This document shows positions 6,611 to 15,415 of a DNA stretch of 64,000 nucleotides, one piece after another (the stretch's first letter is position 1; each line of letters opens with the position of its first letter). Source of the DNA: DAOUBP01 sp964474695 (GTDB lineage Bacteria > Chloroflexota > Anaerolineae > CG2-30-64-16); contig CAYYTK010000001.1 in assembly GCA_964474695.1 (NCBI GenBank), positions 248,001 to 312,000 of the forward strand. The letters run 5' to 3'. The notes under the pieces are model-generated. The model was not told the origin of the DNA. It saw only the letters and a list, made by a program, of their open reading frames with translations, and ran no database searches. A program made the position numbers and the translations under genes.

Positions 6611-9447
6611 AAAAGCTTCTCCTGCTCATACCAGTTCGGCCCGGCTTCCATGTCCACCTTGAGCCTGGCATCCAGCTTGTAGGCCGCTTCCATCGTCTTT
6701 TCGACCAACTGAGCGACCGGGATCAACTCATCCTCCGGCGCCTCCAGCACCAGCTCATCGTGCACCTGCATGATGATGCGGCTTCTATAACTACCCGCGT
6801 TCAAGGCGGCGTACAGCCGGATCATGGCGATCTTGATGATGTCGGCTGCGGTGCCCTGGATGGGATGATTGATGGCTGCGCGCTCGGCAGCCTGGCGGAT
6901 GGCATTGGCCTGCGCACCGGTGGCCTGGGTCCGTAACACCGGGAAGTAGCGCCGCCGGCCCAGCAGTGTTTCGACGTAGCCCTGCTCGCGTGCCGTTTTC
7001 TTTGTCTCTTCGATGTAGCGTCTTACACCAGGATAGGTGGCGAAGTAGCGCTGCATGAACTGATCGGCTTCGCTCCGGCTCAGGCCGGTCCGTTGGGCCA
7101 GCCCGAACGCAGTGACGCCGTACGAAGTAGCGAAGTTCATCATCTTGGCGACCGAGCGCTGCTCCTTGGTCACCTGATTGAGCGGCACGCCATAGACCTT
7201 GGACGCCGCGCTGGCGTGGATGTCCTCATCGCGATCGAACGCGGCCAGCAGATACTCGTCGCCCGAGACATGCGCCAGGATGCGCAACTCGACTTGCGAG
7301 TAGTCTGCTGACAGCAGCCGCCATCCCGGCTCGGCCACAAACGCGCGGCGGATTTCGCGGCCCACCTCGCTGCGGACCGGGATATTCTGCAGATTCGGGT
7401 TGCTCGAGCTGATGCGCCCCGTCTCCGCGCCGGTTTGGTTGAACGATGTATGCAGCCGGCCGGTGGCCGCGTTGACCATGCCGGGCAGCGCGTTCACGTA
7501 GGTGTTCAATAGCTTGCTGAGCTGACGCTGCTGGAGGATCAGGTCGATGATCTCGTGCTGGCCGCGCATCCCTTCCAGCACATCGGCTGCTGTGGAGTAG
7601 CCGCCGGCCTGGGTCTTCTTCAGCCCTTCGGTGGGCAGTCCAAGCTTGCCGAACAGCACATCCGAGAGCTGTTGGGTGGAATTGATGTTGAACGCGTAGC
7701 CGGCGATCTGCTGGATCTCGCGTTCCAGCTCGCGCAATCGTTTGGTCAGGTCGACGGACATCTGGCTGAGGAACGGTGCGTCCAGCTTGACCCCGGCGCT
7801 CTCCATAGCCACGAGCACCGGCACCAGCGGCATTTCCACATCGCGGAAGAGTGGCATCAGGCCGCGGGCCTCCAACTCCGGCAGCGCGACATCGACCAAG
7901 CGCAGGGTCATCTCGGCGTCCGCACTGGCATACGCGCCCGCGGCCGCAGCCGGCACCTGATCCATCGTGATCTGGCTCTTGCCTGATCCGATCAGCGCCG
8001 AAATCGGCGTCATCTCGACGCGCAGCCGGGTCCACGCCAGGTCCTTCAATCCAAGCCCGCGACTGCCGGGGTCGATCAGGAACTCCGCGACCATCGTGTC
8101 GATGAAGTCGCCGGCCATCTTGAGGCCGTTGCGAGTGAGCATGGCGATGTCATAGCTGGCGTTGTGCGCCACCTTGGCGATCTTGGGGTCAGCGAAGGCC
8201 GGTTGCAGCGCCGCGCGAACTTCCTCCCACGGCAACTGCTCGATGTCGGGGTGGCGCAGCGGGATGTAAGCGCCTTGCACGCCGGACGGCCCGGGTTTCT
8301 CCGCGAAGCCTGGTTCGTCCGGGAGGTCCCAGGCCACTGCCAGGCCTACCAGCGTTGCCGAGTGTGGATCCGTGCTGGTGGTTTCCGTATCGAACGCAAT
8401 GCGCGGCGCGGCCGCCAACTTTGCAGCCACTTCAGCAAGCGTCGACGCGTCCGTGACGAGGAGGGAGTCGGTATGGGGGGGCGGGGGTGCAGGCGTCACG
8501 GCGGCTGCGGGCAACTCGAACAACGCCATCTGCCCCTCGGCTCCCCTACGCGCCTGCTCTTCGGCCTTCCCGTCCGCTTCAACCGCGGGCAGCTTCTCAA
8601 CGAGTGACCGGAACGCCAGGTCCTGGAAGAGCGCAATCGCTTGACCCCGGTCATAATCACGTAACCGACAGGCTGCCAGGTCGAGCTGGACTGGTACGGC
8701 GGTGATGATGCGACCCAGCTTGCGGCTGAGGTCCGCGGACTCTCGCCCGTCCTCCAGCGCTTTTCTGGTCCTGTCAGGCTTGATCTCGTCCAAGTGGGCA
8801 TAGATTGCGTCCAGGGTGCCGTACTCCTGCAACAGGCCGGTGGCGCCTTTTTCACCGATCCCTTTGACCCCAGGGATGTTGTCCGACTTATCACCCACCA
8901 ACGCCTTCAGGTCCACCAATTGATCGGCGCGCAGCCCATACTTCTCTTCGATCGCGGCCAAATCATAGATGATGGTGTCGGAGAACTGGCGGCCCGAGGT
9001 GAGCACGTGAATCTGCTCGTCCACGACTTGCAGGATATCGCGGTCGCCCGTCACGATGAGCGCATCCACCCCCTGTCCGGCCGCCTGGCGCGCCAGCGTG
9101 GCCAGCACGTCGTCGGCCTCGTACCCCTCTGCGGTGAAGATGGGGATGTTCAGCGCGTTCACCACCTCTTTGATGCGTTCGACCTGCGACCGCAGCTCAT
9201 CGGGCATCCGTTCGCGGTGGCCCTTGTACGCGTCGTACATGTCGTGCCGGAACGTCTTGCCCACGTCGAACGCGACGGCCACATACTCTGGCGCTTGGTC
9301 GCGCAACACGTTCAGCAGCATGGAGGTGAAGCCATACACGGCGTTGGTGAGCTCGCCGCTGGGCGAGGTGAGGGTCAGCGGTATCGCATGGAACGCGCGA
9401 AACGCCAGGCTATGGCCATCTATCAGGACAAGGGTGGAATCAGGCAT
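6607..9447 (-). CDS. polA: DNA polymerase I
   Basis: 946 residues. The N-terminal 5'-3' exonuclease domain (LVLIDGHSLAFRAFHAIP, then GYEADDVLATLA and TGDRDILQVVD, about 1-290) is followed by a 3'-5' exonuclease-like domain with FDTETTSTDPHSATLVGLAVAW and AHNASYDIAML (about 330-530), whose acidic residues are kept, so proofreading may be active. The polymerase domain has SADYSQVELRILAHVSGD (motif A), the O-helix RSVAKMMNFATSYGVTAFGL (motif B) and IMQVHDELVLEAP (motif C). It works in Okazaki fragment processing and excision repair. ATG 9447 lies 1 nt after the preceding gene's stop. Confidence 0.97.
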   Translation of the reverse strand: MPDSTLVLIDGHSLAFRAFHAIPLTLTSPSGELTNAVYGFTSMLLNVLRDQAPEYVAVAFDVGKTFRHDMYDAYKGHRERMPDELRSQVERIKEVVNALNIPIFTAEGYEADDVLATLARQAAGQGVDALIVTGDRDILQVVDEQIHVLTSGRQFSDTIIYDLAAIEEKYGLRADQLVDLKALVGDKSDNIPGVKGIGEKGATGLLQEYGTLDAIYAHLDEIKPDRTRKALEDGRESADLSRKLGRIITAVPVQLDLAACRLRDYDRGQAIALFQDLAFRSLVEKLPAVEADGKAEEQARRGAEGQMALFELPAAAVTPAPPPPHTDSLLVTDASTLAEVAAKLAAAPRIAFDTETTSTDPHSATLVGLAVAWDLPDEPGFAEKPGPSGVQGAYIPLRHPDIEQLPWEEVRAALQPAFADPKIAKVAHNASYDIAMLTRNGLKMAGDFIDTMVAEFLIDPGSRGLGLKDLAWTRLRVEMTPISALIGSGKSQITMDQVPAAAAGAYASADAEMTLRLVDVALPELEARGLMPLFRDVEMPLVPVLVAMESAGVKLDAPFLSQMSVDLTKRLRELEREIQQIAGYAFNINSTQQLSDVLFGKLGLPTEGLKKTQAGGYSTAADVLEGMRGQHEIIDLILQQRQLSKLLNTYVNALPGMVNAATGRLHTSFNQTGAETGRISSSNPNLQNIPVRSEVGREIRRAFVAEPGWRLLSADYSQVELRILAHVSGDEYLLAAFDRDEDIHASAASKVYGVPLNQVTKEQRSVAKMMNFATSYGVTAFGLAQRTGLSRSEADQFMQRYFATYPGVRRYIEETKKTAREQGYVETLLGRRRYFPVLRTQATGAQANAIRQAAERAAINHPIQGTAADIIKIAMIRLYAALNAGSYRSRIIMQVHDELVLEAPEDELIPVAQLVEKTMEAAYKLDARLKVDMEAGPNWYEQEKLL

Positions 9448-9448
9448 G

Positions 9449-9667
9449 TTATTTGCGCAGCTTGTATTTTTGCACTTTCACGGCTCCCTGTTTGATCAGC
9501 TCGGCGAGCTGGGGGTTCTCCAGGGCGGTGGCAGTGAGTCGCAGTGTGCGGCCGGCATCCAGCCGCAGCCGGCCACTATCCAGCTCCAGCAGCACGTTAC
9601 CGCTGCTGGTGTTAGTCACCTCGACGATATCGGTCGGCTTCCAGGTGAAGGGTGATTTGTTGGGCAT
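9449..9667 (-). CDS. Small conserved-looking protein upstream of polA, function unknown
   Basis: 72 residues from the ATG at 9667, chosen because CGGAGA lies 7 nt upstream; a longer start at 9691 has no ribosome site. The sequence (MPNKSPFTWKPTDIVEVTNTSSGNVLLELDSGRLRLDAGRTLRLT...) alternates charged and hydrophobic residues as in a small beta-barrel. It ends in a helix and a basic tail (KVQKYKLRK). No family is recognised. It is the first gene of the operon with polA and argS and ends 1 nt before polA, so co-expression is very likely. A nucleic-acid-binding role would fit the tail and the context but is speculation. Confidence 0.7.
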   Translation of the reverse strand: MPNKSPFTWKPTDIVEVTNTSSGNVLLELDSGRLRLDAGRTLRLTATALENPQLAELIKQGAVKVQKYKLRK

Positions 9668-9704
9668 GCACGATTCTCCGTCTATGGGCATCCAGCGTTA
9701 CGCC

Positions 9705-9733
9705 ATTTTACCCTGTGAGGGCTGGAAAGTCAA
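9705..9733 (-). promoter_or_regulatory. Promoter of the small gene-polA-argS operon
   Basis: On the minus strand, TTGACT (9733-9728), a 17-bp spacer and TAAAAT (9710-9705) precede the first gene by about 38 nt. Confidence 0.75.
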
Positions 9734-9820
9734 CGCGTCGCGGGCGCGTGCAGGAAATCCGAAACCAATCGTTGATGGGCAAGGGGAGTTTGCAGAGGAG
9801 CTCAGAGCTTTCGCGCGGCG

Positions 9821-10849
9821 TCACATCCCCACGTATTTCGCATATAGCGTCGCAGCCACGGCCTCATCATGGGTGCCCTTGATGATGGCCCGGCTATCGG
9901 CGAAAACGGTTAACTCAAAATCGCCGATATATGCGCGTACTAAATAGGGATTGGCGTGGACGACGCCCACCTGAGCTGAGCGCAGGCGTTCGGCCAGAGC
10001 TGCCAGATCGAGGTGGCGCCCGGGGAGGCTGACCTGCACCGCGTCGCGGCCGCACAGCGCCGTCGTGCGGGCGCCGGCCTCCGCGCTCAGGAAATCGAAC
10101 TGGCGCCGGCCACACGTGGGACAATCAGAGCTTGGACTGCCGAGATCGAACCGCTCGTATGTGCCGTCCCATAGATCAATGTGCACCATGCCATCGTTGA
10201 GCGTGCCGCGGCCCACGATCAGCTTAAGCGCCTCGGCTGCGGCAATGGAGCCCATGAGCGCCACGATGGGGCCAATGATGCCGGCAGTGTCGCAGGTTGG
10301 CACGGTGCCTGGCGCGGGCAGCTCACCCATGATGCAGCGCAGGCACGGCGTCACGCCTGGGCGAATGGTGTGCGTCATGCCATAGGTGGCAAGCACGCCG
10401 CAATAGACCCACGGCTTGCCCAACTTCACACAGGCATCGTTGATGAGATAACGCGTTGCAAAGTTGTCGGTGCCGTCCAACACGACATCGGCGTCCGCAA
10501 TCAGGCCGGCGATATTGGCCGGCCCAACGTCGGCGACGATCTCTTCGATGTTGATCTGGCTGTTGATGCGTCGGAGTTTGGCTGCTGCGGCCGTTGCCTT
10601 GGGCAGCATGGCCGCAACATCTTCTTCGTCATAGAGGAGCTGGCGTTGCAGGTTATTCAGCTCGACGAAATCACGATCGATCAGGCGCAGGCGCCCCACG
10701 CCGGCCCGCACCATATGGTTGGCCAGCACCGAACCGGTGGCGCCTACGCCGATGATTGTGACCCGTGCAACTGCCAGGGCAGCTTGTCCGTCCTCACCGA
10801 TGCCGGGATAAATGATCTGTCTAGCGTAACGTGCGAACTGTGCGTTCAT
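9821..10849 (-). CDS. HesA/MoeB/ThiF-family E1-like adenylyltransferase
   Basis: 342 residues. The nucleotide-binding loop is VTIIGVGATGSVLANHMVRAG (about residue 30), followed by LIDRDFVELNNLQRQ with the Asp and Arg typical of ThiF/MoeB enzymes and a DGTDNFATRYLINDAC segment. Zinc cysteines appear in CLRC and CPTC. A catalytic Cys is plausible at TVPTCDTAG. An extra C-terminal domain of about 90 residues follows the zinc site. Such enzymes adenylate the C-terminus of ubiquitin-like sulfur carriers (MoaD/ThiS). It is the last gene of the oxoacid oxidoreductase operon, 15 nt after the CBS gene. No carrier protein is encoded nearby, so its partner is unknown. Confidence 0.9.
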   Translation of the reverse strand: MNAQFARYARQIIYPGIGEDGQAALAVARVTIIGVGATGSVLANHMVRAGVGRLRLIDRDFVELNNLQRQLLYDEEDVAAMLPKATAAAAKLRRINSQINIEEIVADVGPANIAGLIADADVVLDGTDNFATRYLINDACVKLGKPWVYCGVLATYGMTHTIRPGVTPCLRCIMGELPAPGTVPTCDTAGIIGPIVALMGSIAAAEALKLIVGRGTLNDGMVHIDLWDGTYERFDLGSPSSDCPTCGRRQFDFLSAEAGARTTALCGRDAVQVSLPGRHLDLAALAERLRSAQVGVVHANPYLVRAYIGDFELTVFADSRAIIKGTHDEAVAATLYAKYVGM

Positions 10850-10864
10850 CAGAATCCAGGCTGG

Positions 10865-11293
10865 TTACTCGGCCTCGCGCAGTTTGCGAGCCAGCGTCCG
10901 CAGCATGTCGGACTCCGTCACGATGCCGATGACCTCGTCATCCTGATTCACCACGGGCAAGCCGCCGATCTTGTGCTCGGTCATCAGCTCCGCCACATGC
11001 CCCAATGGCGCATCGACGGTGACGGTGAACACCTTACGGGTCATCAGCTCGTTCACAGTCAGCCGGCTCAACATGAAGTTCAACTCGTATGAGTTGGCGT
11101 TCATGCTGGTGCTGATCGAGGCCTCGCGCAGGTCCCCACGGCTCACGATTCCCACCAACCGGCCGTTAGCCACAACCGGCAGATGCCGGATCCGCTTTTC
11201 CCGCATGAGCGCAATCGCAGCAGGTACGGGCATGTCTGGCGGCACTACCAGGGCTGGCGCAGTCATGATGTCGCGCACGCACGTTCGTTTCAT
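10865..11293 (-). CDS. CBS-pair domain protein
   Basis: 142 residues made of two CBS motifs: DIMTAPALVVPPDMPVPAAIALMREKRIRHLPVV and LMTRKVFTVTVDAPLGHVAELMTEHKIGGLPVV, each followed by GIVSRGDL or GIVTESDM. CBS pairs bind adenosine nucleotides and act as energy sensors. The gene lies 4 nt after the aminotransferase gene, with AAGGAG before its ATG. It is a clear paralogue of the CBS protein at 17309-17746, and the two flank the oxidoreductase block. Confidence 0.9.
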   Translation of the reverse strand: MKRTCVRDIMTAPALVVPPDMPVPAAIALMREKRIRHLPVVANGRLVGIVSRGDLREASISTSMNANSYELNFMLSRLTVNELMTRKVFTVTVDAPLGHVAELMTEHKIGGLPVVNQDDEVIGIVTESDMLRTLARKLREAE

Positions 11294-11297
11294 GCGG

Positions 11298-12575
11298 TTA
11301 CTCCTTGGACAGGCCGATCACGGCTTCCAGGCGGTTATGCCTGCTGACTTTCTCCTTGAGCAGGTTTCCCAGGCGCCGTATCCCCTCTTCAATCTGCTCC
11401 GGCTGCGCATTCGAGAAGTTAAGGCGCATCGTGTTGTGGCCCCGGCTGGCATCAGCGTAGAACGCGAACCCGGGCACGTAGGCCACCTTTGCAGCGACGG
11501 CATCTTGCAACAGCTCAGTGGTATCGATCCATTCGGGAACGCGCGCCCATAGAAACAGGCCGCCCTCCGGATGCGTCCAGGAGCAGCCGTCGGGGAAGTA
11601 ACGCTCCAGCGCCCTTAGCATCACATTGCGCCTTTCACCGTAAACCTGGCGAATCTTGCGGATGTGTTCGTCAAGGAAGCCGGTGCGGAGCGCTTCATGT
11701 GCCAGCATCTGGTCGAAGGCGCTGCTGTGCAGATCGGTGCCTTGTTTGCTCATGACGAGATGGTCGATGACCTCGATCGGCGCCACCACCCAGCCCAGCC
11801 GCAAGCCCGGGGCCAACGTTTTGGAGAAGGTCCCCAGATAGATGACGTTCCCTGCCATGAAGCCGCCGCCGTTCAGGCCGACTTCCGTCTGGAAATCGGC
11901 ATCCAGCGCCACCAACGGCGGGAGGTGCTCCCCCTCGTAGCGCAGGGACCCGTATGGATCATCCTCGACCAACGGAACCCCGTATTTGTTGGACAGGCGC
12001 ACCAAGTCCATGCGGCGCTCCATCGGCAGGGTGGTGCCGCCTGGGTTCTGGAAGTTCGGCAGGACGTACATGAATTTCGGCCCGATGCGCAGCGCATCCT
12101 CAAGCAGGTTAGTGCATAATCCGTTGTCGTCGCTGGTCACCGAGATATACTCGGCCTGATAGGCGTTCCAGGCCTGCAGTGCGCCCAGATAAGTCGGCTC
12201 TTCCACCAATACCCGGTCTCCGGGATTGATCAGCAGCTTGCCGATCAGGTCCAATGCCTGTTGGGAGCCGGTGGTGACGAAGACGTTGCTGGGCTGGGAT
12301 TTGATCCCGTAGCGGTTCATGCGCTCACAAATGAACTTGCGCAGCGGCAGGTAGCCTTCGGTCTGGCCGTACTGCAGCGCCTGGGCGCCGTGCTCGCGCA
12401 ACACGCGGTCGGCTGCCTCGCGCAACTCCTCAACCGGGAATAGCTCCGGCGCCGGCAGTCCGCCGGCAAATGAAATGATCTCGGGATCAACCGCGAACTT
12501 CAGCAACTCGCGGATGATGGAACGCCCCATGCGTTGAGTGCGTTGGGCATAACGGCTTTTCCAGGGTGTCGCCAT
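11298..12575 (-). CDS. PLP-dependent class I/II aminotransferase (2-aminoadipate/aromatic type)
   Basis: 425 residues. ISFAGGLPAPELFP at the N-terminus and ALQYGQTEGYLPLRKFICERM are typical of the LysN/MocR-type aminotransferase group without a DNA-binding domain. VFVTTGSQQALDLIGKLL, NFQNPGGTTL and YLGTFSKTLAPGLRLGWVVAP carry the PLP contacts; the SK of TFSKT is the Schiff-base lysine. It would convert amino acids to 2-oxoacids, the substrates of the oxidoreductase encoded by the next genes upstream. Start at 12575 follows AGGAGG at 7 nt and lies 3 nt after the gamma subunit stop. Confidence 0.92.
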   Translation of the reverse strand: MATPWKSRYAQRTQRMGRSIIRELLKFAVDPEIISFAGGLPAPELFPVEELREAADRVLREHGAQALQYGQTEGYLPLRKFICERMNRYGIKSQPSNVFVTTGSQQALDLIGKLLINPGDRVLVEEPTYLGALQAWNAYQAEYISVTSDDNGLCTNLLEDALRIGPKFMYVLPNFQNPGGTTLPMERRMDLVRLSNKYGVPLVEDDPYGSLRYEGEHLPPLVALDADFQTEVGLNGGGFMAGNVIYLGTFSKTLAPGLRLGWVVAPIEVIDHLVMSKQGTDLHSSAFDQMLAHEALRTGFLDEHIRKIRQVYGERRNVMLRALERYFPDGCSWTHPEGGLFLWARVPEWIDTTELLQDAVAAKVAYVPGFAFYADASRGHNTMRLNFSNAQPEQIEEGIRRLGNLLKEKVSRHNRLEAVIGLSKE

Positions 12576-12578
12576 CCC

Positions 12579-13136
12579 TCAACCTCCTTGTTGAGTGATC
12601 TGAGTGATACAGGCCGCGCCTCGTTGCAGGGCCTGCTTGTTGCTTGCCAGAAACTTGCGTTGGCGTTCCGGCAGGTGATGATCGAGGGCATCCTCCACTG
12701 CCGCTAACGGCAGCAAGCCCGAGGCGGCCAGGTATGCGCCGAGCAGGACCACATTGGCCTGGCGCACGTTCCCCAGCTCTTCAGCAAGCGTGTTGGCCGG
12801 CACCGGCAGATAGCGGATATCGGTGCGCAAGAGCTGGTTGGGCACCAGCGACGCATTGTAAACGAGCAGGCCGCCGGGTTTGACCAGGGACTCGTATTTG
12901 TCGAACGACGGCAGGTTGAGCGCAACCACCGACAGAGGCCGGTGCACCAGCGGCGACCCGATGGGCTCATCCGACACCACCACCGTGCAGTGTGCCGTGC
13001 CCCCGCGCATCTCCACCCCATACGAGGGGATCCAGGTGACATGCAGCCCCGTGTCCAGCGCCGCATATGCCAGCAATTGGCCGGCAAAGAGCGCGCCCTG
13101 CCCTCCGAATCCGGAGAAGATAATCTCATCGTGCAT
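12579..13136 (-). CDS. 2-oxoacid:ferredoxin oxidoreductase, gamma subunit
   Basis: 185 residues, the normal length. The N-terminal IIFSGFGGQGALFAGQLLAYAAL is the signature of the gamma domain in this enzyme family, followed by TWIPSYGVEMRGGTAHCTVVVSDEPIGSP. It joins alpha, beta and delta subunits to convert 2-oxoacids, CoA and oxidised ferredoxin to acyl-CoA, CO2 and reduced ferredoxin. AAAGGAG precedes the ATG at 13136. It is separated from the beta gene by a GTAGGGGCG-type palindrome. Confidence 0.93.
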   Translation of the reverse strand: MHDEIIFSGFGGQGALFAGQLLAYAALDTGLHVTWIPSYGVEMRGGTAHCTVVVSDEPIGSPLVHRPLSVVALNLPSFDKYESLVKPGGLLVYNASLVPNQLLRTDIRYLPVPANTLAEELGNVRQANVVLLGAYLAASGLLPLAAVEDALDHHLPERQRKFLASNKQALQRGAACITQITQQGG

Positions 13137-13164
13137 ACTTGTCTCCTTTGACGTTCACACGTTC

Positions 13165-13193
13165 CAGCAGGGGCGGGATCACCCCGCCCCTAC
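13165..13193. repeat. GGGGCGGG palindromic repeat supplying the beta-subunit stop
   Basis: GCAGGGGCGGGATCACCCCGCCCCTAC-type palindrome between the beta and gamma genes. Read on the minus strand it begins GTAGGGGCGGGG, and that TAG (13192-13190) is the beta-subunit stop codon. Confidence 0.8.
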
Positions 13194-13990
13194 TTCAACG
13201 CCAGCACCGCGTCGCTCACCTTGAAGTCGCCAAGCGGGTAGTAGGGCTCCATGCTTTCCTTGATCCACGTGAGCGCATCGGCCGGCTGCATGTGCCAGTT
13301 GGTGGGGCAGCTCGACAGGAATTCGACCATGCTCAGGCCGAGGCCGGCAAGCTGGGCCTTAAAAGCCGTCACGATGGCTTTCTTCGCCTGGCGGATGGTG
13401 CGTGCATCATAGACGGAGCGGCGCACGACGTAGGCTGTCCCCGGCAGGCTGCCGATGATCTCGGCCATGCGCATCGGATAACCGTGCACCTTGACATCGC
13501 GGCCTTTAGGCGACGAGGTTGTCGCCTGGCCGGGGAGTGATGTCGGGGCCATCTGGCCGCTGGTCATGCCGTAGACCGCGTTGTTGATGAAGAAAACGGT
13601 GATCTGCTCCCCGCGATTCGCCGCATGCAGGATTTCCGCGGCGCCGATGGATGCCAGGTCGCCATCGCCCTGGTAGGTGAACACCACCTTGTCGGGTTGC
13701 GTGCGCTTCAGGCCGGTGGCCATGGCGGGCGCGCGGCCATGCGCGGCCTCCACGGCATCCACATTGAAGTAGTAGTACATCAGCACCGAACAACCCACCG
13801 GCGCAACCATTAGCGTCTTACCTCCGATGCCCAACTCATCGATTGCCTCGGCGATGAGGCGATGGATCAGGCCGTGGGTGCAGCCGGGACAATAATGTGT
13901 GTGCGTCGATGTCAGTGCATCAGGCCGCTGGTAGACGAGCTGGCCCGAGGCAATGATCTGTTCTGGGGTGAGTCCATTCTCGTCCGTCAT
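13190..13990 (-). CDS. 2-oxoacid:ferredoxin oxidoreductase, beta subunit (thiamine-diphosphate binding)
   Basis: 266 residues from the ATG at 13990, which overlaps the alpha stop (ATGA) and has GGAGG 6 nt upstream. HYCPGCTHGLIHRLIAEA is the CxGC-type N-terminus. The thiamine diphosphate motif is TYQGDGDLASIGAAEILHAANRGEQITVFFINNAVYGMTSGQMAPT, with GDGD and the later N-x-x-Y-G. It cleaves 2-oxoacids through thiamine diphosphate. The stop codon lies inside a repeat element. Confidence 0.94.
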   Translation of the reverse strand: MTDENGLTPEQIIASGQLVYQRPDALTSTHTHYCPGCTHGLIHRLIAEAIDELGIGGKTLMVAPVGCSVLMYYYFNVDAVEAAHGRAPAMATGLKRTQPDKVVFTYQGDGDLASIGAAEILHAANRGEQITVFFINNAVYGMTSGQMAPTSLPGQATTSSPKGRDVKVHGYPMRMAEIIGSLPGTAYVVRRSVYDARTIRQAKKAIVTAFKAQLAGLGLSMVEFLSSCPTNWHMQPADALTWIKESMEPYYPLGDFKVSDAVLALK

Positions 13991-15057
13991 CGGGAACCTC
14001 CACCGCCCGTAATACTGTCTAGCGCTTCCCGGATCTCTTCGGGCAGCAGCAGGACGCCGCCCATGCGCCCGTGAAACTCCACCGGGCAACGCCCCTGGAC
14101 AGCCAGGTGAACATCTTCCAGCATCTGTCCGGCGCTCATCTCCACCACCAACATCGCCTTCTTGCCTGACGCGAGCTCGCGCAGCCGCGCCTGCGGGAAG
14201 GGCCACAGGCTGATCGGCCGGAACAGGCCAACCTTAATGCCCTGGCTGCGCGCATCCTTCATCACCGTCCGGCAGGTGCGGCCAACGGAGCCGTACGCCA
14301 CTAACAGGTATTCCGCATCCTCGGTTTGCACCTCTTCCCAGCGCTGTTCCTGGGCCTGGATTTCCGCGAGTTTGGCCTGGAGATTGAGGTTGAGGTTTTC
14401 GAGTTCAACATCCTTAAGATACAGCGACGTGATCAGGCGTTTCGGGCGAGCGGTGTTGCCGCGCACGGCCCAGGCCCCGCGCTCTTCCTCTGTCAGCGGA
14501 GGACGCATGGGCGGCATTTCGGCCGGCTCCATCATCTGGCCCAACGAGCCATCCGCAGCGATGATCACAATGGTACGATACTTTTCTGCCAACGGAAAGG
14601 CGCCGTACATGAGGTCGACCGCTTCTTGAACCGTGGACGGGGCCAGAACGATAGGATGAAAGTCGCCGTGGCCTGCCGAGCGGGTCATCTGAAAATAGTC
14701 AGCCTGGCTGGGCTGGATATTACCCAGACCGGGGCCGCCGCGCATCACATCCACCAGCACGGCCGGCACTTCCGACGCGGCGATGTAAGATAGGCCTTCC
14801 TGCATCAGGCTGATGCCAGGGCTTGAGGATGAGCTCATGGCCCGTGCGCCGCCACAGGCTGCACCGTACACCATATTTATGGATGCCACTTCGCTTTCGG
14901 CCTGCAGGAACGTGCGACCCAACTCCGGCAGGCGTGCCGACATATATTCCAGGAGTTCCGTTTGCGGCGTGATGGGGTAACCAAAGTACGCCTCTACCCC
15001 CCCGCGGATAGCGGCCTCTGCAATGGCTTCATTGCCTTTCCAGAGTTCTTTGGGCAT
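13987..15057 (-). CDS. 2-oxoacid:ferredoxin oxidoreductase, alpha subunit (VorB/KorA-like)
   Basis: 356 residues from MPKELWKGNEAIAEAAIRGGVEAYFGYPITPQTELLEY; GGAG precedes the ATG at 15057. The FGYPITPQTE motif, QAESEVASINMVYGAA and the GGPGLGNIQPSQADY stretch are typical of the alpha subunit of VOR/KOR enzymes, and the separate delta, beta and gamma genes give the four-subunit arrangement. The overall resemblance is strongest to branched-chain (VorB) forms from memory, but substrate choice between 2-oxoglutarate, branched-chain and aromatic 2-oxoacids cannot be settled from sequence alone. Confidence 0.93.
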   Translation of the reverse strand: MPKELWKGNEAIAEAAIRGGVEAYFGYPITPQTELLEYMSARLPELGRTFLQAESEVASINMVYGAACGGARAMSSSSSPGISLMQEGLSYIAASEVPAVLVDVMRGGPGLGNIQPSQADYFQMTRSAGHGDFHPIVLAPSTVQEAVDLMYGAFPLAEKYRTIVIIAADGSLGQMMEPAEMPPMRPPLTEEERGAWAVRGNTARPKRLITSLYLKDVELENLNLNLQAKLAEIQAQEQRWEEVQTEDAEYLLVAYGSVGRTCRTVMKDARSQGIKVGLFRPISLWPFPQARLRELASGKKAMLVVEMSAGQMLEDVHLAVQGRCPVEFHGRMGGVLLLPEEIREALDSITGGGGSR

Positions 15058-15089
15058 TGCGATCTCTCCTATAATGCAGAACGCCCAGG

Positions 15090-15335
15090 TCACTCGACCG
15101 TGGGCGCACGACGGGAGTCATACCGGTAGATGGTAAGAACCACATCGGGGCAGATCAGCGCGCACAGGGCGCAGCCCGTGCACTTTACCTCCGGGTCAAC
15201 CAGCTCTACCGGGCGGTAGCCACGCGCGTTAAAGCGGTCGTGGCTCATGTGGAGGATGTGCTGAGGGCACATCGAGGTGCATAGTTCGCAGCCCTTGCAG
15301 CGGTCTACTTCAATGACGACCGTCCCTCTAACCAT
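15090..15335 (-). CDS. 2-oxoacid:ferredoxin oxidoreductase, delta subunit (2[4Fe-4S] ferredoxin)
   Basis: 81 residues with two CxxCxxCxxxCP clusters, CKGCELCTSMCP and CTGCALCALICP. The ATG at 15335 is chosen because AGGAGG lies 8 nt upstream; the GTG at 15344 would abut the ribosome site. It passes electrons from the thiamine centre to ferredoxin. First gene of the compact block delta-alpha-beta-gamma-aminotransferase-CBS-ThiF. Confidence 0.93.
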   Translation of the reverse strand: MVRGTVVIEVDRCKGCELCTSMCPQHILHMSHDRFNARGYRPVELVDPEVKCTGCALCALICPDVVLTIYRYDSRRAPTVE

Positions 15336-15359
15336 TGCTGTCACCTCCTTGGGACAGTA

Positions 15360-15412
15360 TGTAACACAAGCTGTTGGCTTGTGCCCGTTGCAATCCGGCG
15401 GATTGCGTAGCG
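15360..15412. repeat. Double palindrome of the CGCAATCC/CACAAGCC family
   Basis: GTAACACAAGCTGTTGGCTTGTG is followed by TTGCAATCCGGCGGATTGCG, the same two-palindrome arrangement as one unit of the 4589-4935 array. It fills the gap between the delta subunit and the radical SAM gene. Confidence 0.85.
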
Positions 15413-15415
15413 GTA

